Shown: positions 1 through 5,073 of the stretch, in pieces
Layout of the letters: each line of letters starts with the position of its first letter
How positions within the stretch are numbered: the first letter of the stretch is position 1
DNA from: Acidobacteriota bacterium
GTDB taxonomy: Bacteria > Acidobacteriota > Terriglobia > Bryobacterales > Bryobacteraceae
Length of the DNA stretch: 5,073 nucleotides
Assembly (NCBI GenBank): GCA_016871135.1
Contig: VFZQ01000460.1
Location: 1-5,073 of the forward strand
Direction: 5' to 3'
Translations under genes and position numbers: made by a program
The notes under the pieces: generated by a model
What the model was told of the DNA's origin: nothing
The model's database searches: none
The model's input: the letters and a program-made list of their open reading frames with translations, nothing else

Positions 1-53
1 TCCGGAATCTCCGCCATAACCGCCATCGAAAAGAGCAAGAGGATTCGTCTCAT
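1..53 (-). CDS. Divergent exported protein, 5' end only (partial)
   Basis: Reading leftward from an ATG at 53-51, the first 17 codons give MRRILLLFSMAVMAEIP and remain open to the window edge. This has the layout of a Sec signal peptide: two arginines, a hydrophobic core of about ten residues, and a small-residue site near VMA before EIP. An in-frame stop (TGA, 62-60) lies just upstream, so this is the first ATG available in the frame. A weak GAG/AGG-containing stretch precedes it. Only the leader is visible, so the mature protein and its function cannot be named. A competing minus-strand frame from an ATG at 63-61 also stays open, but it encodes a polar, glycine-rich stretch without leader character. 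The gene is divergent from the cytochrome gene, with at most 63 bp between them. Confidence 0.5.
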   Translation of the reverse strand, partial: MRRILLLFSMAVMAEIP

Positions 54-80
54 ACCTGCTCATTCCGACAACGCGCGCCG

Positions 81-109
81 TTGAAAAGTTCCTCCGCTGA
101 TAGAATAAA
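81..109 (+). promoter_or_regulatory. Possible sigma-70-type promoter for the cytochrome/DUF1552 unit
   Basis: TTGAAA at 81-86 matches the -35 consensus at 5 of 6 positions. Two -10 candidates follow. TAGAAT at 101-106 is the better hexamer (5 of 6), but the spacer is only 14 bp. AATAAA at 104-109 is weaker (4 of 6), but its spacer is the ideal 17 bp. Either would start transcription around 113-117, at or just before the GTG at 117. This is the most AT-rich stretch near the gene start and the only gap available for a promoter. The call is consensus matching by eye in one short gap, so it stays tentative. It conflicts with translation from the TTG at 81, because that codon would be part of the -35 box. 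Confidence 0.3.
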
Positions 110-116
110 AACACCC

Positions 117-2507
117 GTGTTATTCCGCTATCTGCCCCTGCTCGCATGCCTCGCGACCGCCGCCGAAAGCGACGTTCGCTCGTTCGTCAACCGGTCGTGC
201 GCAGGCTGTCATAACGCCACGGTGAAGTCCGGCGACATCGATCTGAAGTCGCTCGATTCCCCGGGGACGTTTGATAGCGACCGCGAAATTTGGGAGAAGG
301 TCGCCGAGAAGTTAAAGACCGGGCAGATGCCGCCGCCGGGCGTTCCCAAGCCCGATAGCGCTGTCGTCAAGACCGTCACGCGCTGGCTGGAGCAGGAGTT
401 CGCCCGGCAGGATCGCACCGCCAAACCCGATCCGGGCCGCGTCACCGCGCGGCGCTTGAACAAGGCCGAGTACAACAACACGATCCGCGATTTGCTTGGC
501 GTCGACATTCGTCCCGCCGACAACTTCCCCGCCGACACCGCCGCGTTCGGCTTCGACAACATCGCCGATGCGCTGACGTTGTCGCCCGCGCTGCTTGAGA
601 ACTACGTCGACGCCGCCGAACGCTCCGTTCGCGCGGCGATCTTCGGCCCGGAGTTCCGCAAGCCCGCGGCGGTACATTTTTCCGCGCCCGTGCGCATCAA
701 CGACTCGCGCGGCACGACGTACAAAAACCGCGATTTTTTCAACTACGATCTGACAGGGCTGTCGACGCTGCACTCCGCGCACTTCATTCACCGCTTTCCC
801 GTCGACGCCGAGTATCAGTTCCGCATCGTGCTAAACGGCCACCGGCCGAATCAATCCGAGCCCGTGCACCCGGCCCTGTTCATCGATGGCAAGCAGATTC
901 ATCAGTGGGAAGTTGACGCCACCGATCTCGAAGGCCAGATTGTCGAAGTCCGTGTGCCTGTCACCGCCGGCGAGCATCTGGTTTCGACTTCGTACTTGAA
1001 GACCTATCACGGGCTGCCGCCCGCCTACGGCGGACCCGATCCTTCGACGCGCCCGCCCGAGGCGCTGATCAATCCGCGCGGCAAGTTGAGCGAGAAAGAT
1101 ATCGAAACGCTGCGCAAGTTTGGTACGCGCATCAAGACCGACGGCATCGAAACGCGCATCGATAATCGCTTCGAGTCGCTCGACATCGGCGGGCCGTTTA
1201 ATCAGTCGACCAAGCCGTCGGAAGCGAGCCTGCGGAAAATCTTCGTCTGCAGGGACCAAACATCCGCATGCGCGCAACGGATCATCGGCGACTTCGCGCA
1301 GCGCGCCTTCCGGCGCCCGGTGGCGGTGAACGAAACCGCGAACTACACCAATTTCTACACGCTCGCCCGCAAGCACGGCGACTCGTTCGAAGAAGGCATC
1401 GCAACCGCGCTGCAAGCCGTCTTGATTTCGCCGGATTTCCTGTATCGGATCGAGCGCGATAAGCCCGCCACAACGCGCATCACCGATAGCGAGTTGGCGT
1501 CGCGGCTGGCTTACTTCCTCTGGAGTTCAACACCAGACGACGAACTGCTCCGCGCTCAGCTGCGCCAGCCGGCCGTGCTGGAGGCGCAGGTCCGTCGCAT
1601 GTTGCGCGACGAGCGTTCTCAGGCGCTGGTCGAGAATTTCGCCGGGCAGTGGCTGCAGTTCAAAAACATCGACGTCGTGCGGCCGGACCAGGAACGCTTC
1701 CCGGTTTTCGACGATGCGCTGCGGCTGGCGATGCGGCGCGAGACCGAACACTTCCTAGCCAACATTGTGCGGAACGACGGCCCCATCACGGATGTTCTTG
1801 ATGCCAACTATACGTTCCTGAATGAACGGCTGGCGCGGTTTTATGGCGTGCCGAACGTCAGCGGGCCGGAGTTCCGGCGCGTCGACATGTCGTCGGCCCC
1901 GCGAGGCGGCGGTGTCTTGGCGCAGGCTTCGATCTTGACCGTATCGTCGTACTCGACGCGGACTTCGCCGGTGTTGCGCGGCAAGTGGATCATGGAAAAT
2001 CTGCTGAACTCGCCGCCGCCACCTCCGCCGCCCGGCGTGCCTCCGCTCGAAGAACCGAAGGGCGGATCGACGGCGTCGCTGCGCACGCAGATGGAAGAAC
2101 ATCGGAAGAACCCGGCGTGCGCTTCGTGCCACTCGCGCATGGACCCGCTTGGCTTCGGGCTGGAGAATCTGGACGCCATCGGCGCATGGCGAACCAAGGA
2201 TGGCGCGGCTGTTGTTGATGCCGCCGGCGAAATGCCGGATGGCCGCAAGTTCTCCTCGCCGGGCGATCTGAAGAAAATCCTCATCGCGGAGAAGGACGCG
2301 TTTGCCAAGGGCGTCGTCGAGCGTTTGTTGACCTATGCGATCGGGCGTGGACTCGAACGCTACGATAAGCCTGTCGTCAACGCGATCGCCGCGAAATTAC
2401 CCGCGCGCAACTATCGTTTCTCCCAGCTCGTGCTTGGCGTTGTGGAAAGCCTGCCATTCCAGAATCGCCGCGCGTCCGCTACCATCAAGAAAGAAGTCGC
2501 TCCATGA
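117..2507 (+). CDS. Exported di-heme cytochrome-like protein, DUF1587/DUF1595/DUF1592/DUF1588/DUF1585 family
   Basis: Predicted periplasmic or membrane-anchored c-type cytochrome of the large 'planctomycete' multidomain family; its substrate and redox partner are unknown. From the GTG at 117 the protein has 796 residues, starting with a leader (MLFRYLPLLACLATAAES). A cytochrome c domain follows, with CAGCH at 28-32 and a likely axial Met71 in GQMPPP. Next come DUF1587 (about 112-178, RRLNKAEYNN...DLLGVD), a beta-rich stretch (187-297), DUF1595 (about 373-446, Cys378 and Cys385, FAQRAFRRPV), DUF1592 (about 455-580), DUF1588 (about 588-690) with seven prolines at 633-639 and CASCH at 668-672, and DUF1585 (about 708-787, LLTYAIGRGLE...LPFQ). 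All expected domains are present in family order, with no frameshift. The frame is also open from a TTG at 81 (808 residues), but that adds a polar stretch ahead of the leader. Neither start has a clear ribosome binding site. The stop overlaps the next start as ATGA. Confidence 0.93.
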   Translation: MLFRYLPLLACLATAAESDVRSFVNRSCAGCHNATVKSGDIDLKSLDSPGTFDSDREIWEKVAEKLKTGQMPPPGVPKPDSAVVKTVTRWLEQEFARQDRTAKPDPGRVTARRLNKAEYNNTIRDLLGVDIRPADNFPADTAAFGFDNIADALTLSPALLENYVDAAERSVRAAIFGPEFRKPAAVHFSAPVRINDSRGTTYKNRDFFNYDLTGLSTLHSAHFIHRFPVDAEYQFRIVLNGHRPNQSEPVHPALFIDGKQIHQWEVDATDLEGQIVEVRVPVTAGEHLVSTSYLKTYHGLPPAYGGPDPSTRPPEALINPRGKLSEKDIETLRKFGTRIKTDGIETRIDNRFESLDIGGPFNQSTKPSEASLRKIFVCRDQTSACAQRIIGDFAQRAFRRPVAVNETANYTNFYTLARKHGDSFEEGIATALQAVLISPDFLYRIERDKPATTRITDSELASRLAYFLWSSTPDDELLRAQLRQPAVLEAQVRRMLRDERSQALVENFAGQWLQFKNIDVVRPDQERFPVFDDALRLAMRRETEHFLANIVRNDGPITDVLDANYTFLNERLARFYGVPNVSGPEFRRVDMSSAPRGGGVLAQASILTVSSYSTRTSPVLRGKWIMENLLNSPPPPPPPGVPPLEEPKGGSTASLRTQMEEHRKNPACASCHSRMDPLGFGLENLDAIGAWRTKDGAAVVDAAGEMPDGRKFSSPGDLKKILIAEKDAFAKGVVERLLTYAIGRGLERYDKPVVNAIAAKLPARNYRFSQLVLGVVESLPFQNRRASATIKKEVAP

Positions 2508-3826
2508 ATTTCATCACTGGTAAACACATCGATCGACGCCTGCTGTTGCGCGGCGCGGGGGCTGTGATTGGCCTACCTCTGCTCGACGCGATGCGGCCCG
2601 CATTGGCCGCGCCGGCGAAGGTGGCCAGGAACGCACGGCGCATCGGTGTCGTCTACGTGCCGAACGGCATCGTGATGAAGGACTGGAAGTCGCCCGATGC
2701 GAAGACGTTCGCTCGCATCATGAAGCCGCTCGAACCAATGCGCGAACACGTCACCGCGATCTCCAATCTGGCGAATCACGCGGCCGTGAAGGCCAAGGGC
2801 GGCGGACACGCGAAGGCGAGTGGAAGTTTGCTGTCGGGCGCGTTGCCGAAGTACACGGCGGGCGCCGATGTGCGCGCGGGGATCACCTTCGATCAGATCG
2901 CCGCGAAGCAGTTCGCCGCGGAGACGCGGGTTTCGTCGTTGCAGCTTGGCTGCGAAGATGCGCGTATGGTCGGCAACTGCGACACCGGTTCGAGCTGCGC
3001 GTACACAAACACGTTGTCTTGGAAAGATGCCGATACGCCGCTGGCGGTCGAAGTCAATCCGCGCAGTGTGTTTGAGCGGTTGTTCGGCACAGTCGATCCG
3101 AGCCTCCCCGCCGACGTCCGCGCGCGGCGCGCGATGTACCGGAAGAGCATTCTCGATCAGACGCGCGAGAACACCACGAAGCTGGTGAGCGAACTCGGCG
3201 CCGAGGACCGGCGCAAGATGGACGAGTATTTGACCGGCGTCCGCGAAGTGGAAGCCCGTATTCAAGCCGCCGAGAAAGACCCTCTGATTCCGCCGATCGA
3301 AAAGCCATCGGGCATTCCGTTTGAGTATTCGGCCTACGTGAAGCTCATGTTCGATTTGCAGGTGATCGCTTTTCAGTCCGATCTCTCTCGCGTGTCGACC
3401 ATGATGCTCGGCCGCGAAGGCAGCGTGCGGACGTACCCCGAGATCGGTGTCCCCGATCCGCATCACCCGCTCACGCATCATCGCGGGCACCCGGACTTCA
3501 TCGAGAAGGTCACCAAGATCAACGAGTTTCACGTGTCGCTGTTCGCGTACTTCGTCAAGCGCTTGAAGGAAACCAACGACGGCGACGGCAGCCTGCTCGA
3601 TTACTCGGCAATCCTTTACGGCGCCGGGTTGTCCGACGGCAACGCGCACTCCAACTACGATCTGCCGCTGGTCGTTGCCGGACACGCTGGCGGCATCAAG
3701 GGCGGGCAGTTTATCGAGGCGCCCGAACAGACGCCGATCGCCAATCTGTTCGTCAACATGCTCAACGGCGCTGGTGTTGAGGCAAAGGCGTTCGCGGATT
3801 CGACGGGTGTGCTGAGCTTGGGCTAG
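2504..3826 (+). CDS. Tat-exported DUF1552 (HXXSHH family) protein
   Basis: A 440-residue protein of the DUF1552 family, at the family's usual length; its biochemical role is not established. The N-terminus carries a twin-arginine leader: R11-R12 followed by LLLRGAGAVIGLPLL, then a likely cleavage after Ala35 (PALA/AP). Tat export implies folding in the cytoplasm, possibly around a cofactor or metal. Family landmarks include IGVVYVPNG near 48-56, a cysteine cluster (Cys150, Cys159, Cys165, in CDTGSSCAY), NPRSVFERLFG, and the signature region HHPLTHH at 320-326, where Thr324 replaces the Ser of the HXXSHH motif. The C-terminal part has LYGAGLSDGNAH and PIANLFVNML blocks, recalling alkaline-phosphatase-fold relatives such as DUF1501; that resemblance is inference. 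The start overlaps the upstream stop by 4 bp, so coupled translation is likely, and genes for the two families are commonly adjacent. The stop interlocks with that of the convergent gene. Confidence 0.93.
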   Translation: MNFITGKHIDRRLLLRGAGAVIGLPLLDAMRPALAAPAKVARNARRIGVVYVPNGIVMKDWKSPDAKTFARIMKPLEPMREHVTAISNLANHAAVKAKGGGHAKASGSLLSGALPKYTAGADVRAGITFDQIAAKQFAAETRVSSLQLGCEDARMVGNCDTGSSCAYTNTLSWKDADTPLAVEVNPRSVFERLFGTVDPSLPADVRARRAMYRKSILDQTRENTTKLVSELGAEDRRKMDEYLTGVREVEARIQAAEKDPLIPPIEKPSGIPFEYSAYVKLMFDLQVIAFQSDLSRVSTMMLGREGSVRTYPEIGVPDPHHPLTHHRGHPDFIEKVTKINEFHVSLFAYFVKRLKETNDGDGSLLDYSAILYGAGLSDGNAHSNYDLPLVVAGHAGGIKGGQFIEAPEQTPIANLFVNMLNGAGVEAKAFADSTGVLSLG

Positions 3827-4590
3827 GGCTTGACAAAGGTCTCGCGCAGCAGTTTTTCAAAGTGCGGATTACACACGAGCGCGTTGCCCTCGTAAATAGA
3901 GTCCGTGCCTTTAAAGTTGAAGAACACACCCCCGGCTTCTTCAACGATCACTTTCATCGGGCACAAGTCCCACGGCTTGGCCGACGGCTCAACCCAGATG
4001 TCGGCCTGACCGGCGGCAACCATCACCACATCGGGCGAGCCGCTCATCGAACGCACGCACCAGAACTGGCTGAGGAAGTCCATCACCATGTCGCGGTAAG
4101 GCCACTTGCGGTTGTTCTGCAGGCCGTTGAAACAGACAACGGCGCGGTTCGCGTCGCTGATCGTCGACACGCGGATGCGCTTATCGTTGCACCACGCGCC
4201 GCCGCCCACCGCGGCGGTGTAGGTCTTAGCTTGTATCGGAAAATGCGCCACGCCGGCGACGGGTTTACCGTTGTCCTCAAGTCCGAGCAGTACGCCCCAC
4301 TGCTGATTTCCGCGGATGAAATCGCGCGTGCCGTCGATAGGATCGATGATCCACGTCCGTCCCGATCTCGACGGCTTGGCGACGCCTTCTTCGCCCATCT
4401 GTCCGTCGTCGGGGAAGGCCTCTTCCAAGGCCTTCGACAGGAAGACTTCGCACTCCTTGTCGGCGTCGGTGACCGGAGAATCGTCCGATTTATCTTCCAA
4501 CTGAATGCCACGTTCAAAGTGCCGAATGGCCATCTCGGCGGAACGGACGGCGATACGGCGCGCCGCCGCTACTTCCTTCTCGTAATCCAT
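3823..4590 (-). CDS. Inositol monophosphatase-superfamily phosphatase, probably HisN-type histidinol-phosphatase
   Basis: A 255-residue cytoplasmic, metal-dependent phosphatase at normal length for the superfamily. The catalytic set is complete: PVTDADKECE (39-48), GEE with metal ligand Glu67, the signature WIIDPIDGTRDF (80-91) with ligands Asp83 and Asp86, and PWDLCPMKVIVEEAGG (206-221) with ligand Asp208. The DGTR form, with FIRG and WGVLLGL following, resembles the histidinol-phosphatase (HisN) branch more than classical inositol monophosphatases, which usually have DGTTNF. Histidinol phosphate is therefore the favoured substrate, but inositol phosphate, fructose-1,6-bisphosphate or PAP-type substrates cannot be excluded, and no histidine gene is adjacent. 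The ATG at 4590-4588 gives a family-like N-terminal helix. No obvious Shine-Dalgarno precedes it, and the upstream gene ends 12 nt before it, so co-transcription or coupling is likely. The 3' end overlaps the DUF1552 stop. Confidence 0.9.
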   Translation of the reverse strand: MDYEKEVAAARRIAVRSAEMAIRHFERGIQLEDKSDDSPVTDADKECEVFLSKALEEAFPDDGQMGEEGVAKPSRSGRTWIIDPIDGTRDFIRGNQQWGVLLGLEDNGKPVAGVAHFPIQAKTYTAAVGGGAWCNDKRIRVSTISDANRAVVCFNGLQNNRKWPYRDMVMDFLSQFWCVRSMSGSPDVVMVAAGQADIWVEPSAKPWDLCPMKVIVEEAGGVFFNFKGTDSIYEGNALVCNPHFEKLLRETFVKP

Positions 4591-4591
4591 G

Positions 4592-4604
4592 AAACTACTA
4601 GTTT
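4592..4604. repeat. Short inverted repeat between the two minus-strand genes
   Basis: AAACTA (4592-4597) and TAGTTT (4599-4604) are perfect 6-bp inverted arms around a single C. The repeat occupies nearly the whole 12-nt gap between the peptidoglycan-binding gene's stop and the phosphatase start. A one-base loop cannot form an RNA hairpin with full arms, the arms are AT-rich, and no U-run follows, so it is not a terminator. If it matters at all, it would more plausibly be a symmetric protein-binding site or simple coincidence. Confidence 0.3.
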
Positions 4605-5052
4605 AGCGAAGGGCCGTAGTCGATGTATTTCGCTTTGGCCCGAGGCCGAGCGCGATCAACGATAGCGACGTCACCTTCCCATTCGGCGGAAGATTTTGTT
4701 CGGCCTGAAACCGCTTCATCGCGTCGATCGAGTCCTTATCCCACACCCCGGTCGGCGGCGTTGTCAGGAAGCCGCGTGCGACAAGAGCCTGTTGGATCTC
4801 GTTGAACCGCTCCTGTGACGGCGCCTGCTGTCCCCGGTAGCGCCGCTGCGGGACTGGCTGCGGTCCACGCCCGCGGCTGCGGGCATAGGTCGTCTTCGCA
4901 CGGCCCTTCGCGACCGTCCTCTGTTTGGCTTTCGGAGCCGCTTTCTTAACGGCAACCGGAGCTTTCTTCTTCTGAGCGGGCGGGGCGGCGGTCGTTAGAC
5001 CGAGACCGAGCAGAAATCCGCCCAGAAGAAGCGCTGTGTAGTTTCGAAGCAC
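4603..5052 (-). CDS. Secreted peptidoglycan-binding domain protein with a basic linker
   Basis: A 149-residue protein with three parts. Residues 1-23 form a Sec-type leader (MLRNYTALLLGGFLLGLGL, then TTAA). Residues about 27-80 form a linker rich in Lys, Arg, Ala, Pro and Gln, with no Asp or Glu. Residues about 82-139 match a PG_binding_1-type domain: FNEIQQALVARGFL, TGVWDKDSIDAMKRFQ and LPPNGKVTSLSLIALGLG. Such domains bind cell-wall peptidoglycan and often target a partner enzyme, but no catalytic domain is present here. It probably acts in the periplasm or at the wall as an anchor or adaptor. The start is a GTG at 5052-5050, chosen because the leader begins there. The frame stays open to the right edge without another usual start codon, and only a weak purine stretch precedes it. 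The gene lies 12 nt upstream of the phosphatase gene on the same strand. Confidence 0.82.
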   Translation of the reverse strand: MLRNYTALLLGGFLLGLGLTTAAPPAQKKKAPVAVKKAAPKAKQRTVAKGRAKTTYARSRGRGPQPVPQRRYRGQQAPSQERFNEIQQALVARGFLTTPPTGVWDKDSIDAMKRFQAEQNLPPNGKVTSLSLIALGLGPKRNTSTTALR

Positions 5053-5073
5053 CGTTTCTATCGTACCGCGCGC

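Noticed and set aside
1..63. Alternative minus-strand start at 63-61 (MSRYETNPLALFDGGYGG...)
   Set aside because: It stays open to the edge but has no leader or recognisable motif. The overlapping frame from the ATG at 53 gives a convincing signal peptide, so it is preferred.
91..95. A strong Shine-Dalgarno-like GGAGG on the minus strand (CCTCC on plus)
   Set aside because: No ATG, GTG or TTG lies at a suitable distance downstream on that strand. The divergent gene's ATG at 53 is about 37 nt away, so this is probably coincidental.
2013..2033. Run of seven proline codons that might look like a low-complexity repeat or slippage site
   Set aside because: A polyproline stretch at this point is, as I recall, usual in DUF1588-type proteins. 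The codons are mixed (CCG, CCA, CCT, CCC) and the frame continues intact, so it is a normal protein feature that may need EF-P for translation.
2573..3685. A 370-codon open frame on the minus strand opposite the DUF1552 gene
   Set aside because: It lies entirely antisense to a gene with clear family motifs. GC-rich codon bias leaves the opposite strand free of stops, and the product (rich in Arg, His, Val and Gly) shows no recognisable domain.
3790..3860. Possible bidirectional terminator at the convergent junction
   Set aside because: I looked for GC-rich inverted arms followed by T-runs on both strands. Only direct repeats of GGGCT around the stop codons appear, with no stable stem; the T-run at 3851-3856 lies inside the phosphatase coding region without a paired stem.
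3862..4665. A 267-codon open frame on the plus strand opposite the phosphatase gene
   Set aside because: The minus strand carries the complete IMPase catalytic motif set. The plus-strand product is rich in Arg and His, has no recognisable motif, and runs through the gene boundary at 4590-4603.

Overview
The window is GC-rich, gene-dense bacterial DNA with almost no intergenic space. The best organism guess is an Acidobacteriota member (Candidatus Solibacter / Bryobacterales-like), with Planctomycetota or a related soil phylum as the alternative. This rests on an adjacent pair of 'Planctomycete-type' exported proteins (a DUF1587/1595/1592/1588/1585 cytochrome followed by a DUF1552 protein), the GC-rich codon use, and a lysine/alanine-rich peptidoglycan-binding protein of a kind I recall from acidobacteria. 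No rRNA or other decisive marker is present, so the taxonomy is inference.

Layout: positions 1-53 (minus) hold only the first codons of a divergent gene, which begins with a likely signal peptide and runs off the left edge. A 27-63 bp gap follows. Its uncertain width comes from an ambiguous start for the next gene, and it may hold that gene's promoter. Positions 117-2507 (plus) encode a large exported protein with two CxxCH heme sites. Positions 2504-3826 (plus) encode a Tat-exported DUF1552 protein overlapping it by ATGA, so the two form one translationally coupled unit. Its stop codon interlocks with that of the convergent minus-strand gene at 3823-4590, an inositol-monophosphatase-superfamily phosphatase (HisN-like). 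Twelve bases upstream of that gene lies the end of a secreted peptidoglycan-binding protein (4603-5052, minus), whose promoter, if it has its own, lies beyond the right edge.

Functional picture: the plus-strand pair is a conserved but biochemically uncharacterised exported module, with a putative electron-transfer/redox protein made together with a Tat substrate, both probably periplasmic. The minus-strand pair joins a cytoplasmic phosphatase to a cell-wall-binding protein and may be co-transcribed, though no common pathway is evident. I see no CRISPR array, tRNA, rRNA, insertion sequence, attachment site or convincing intrinsic terminator. The strongest candidate for undescribed biology is the cytochrome/DUF1552 module; nothing else here amounts to a clearly new system.
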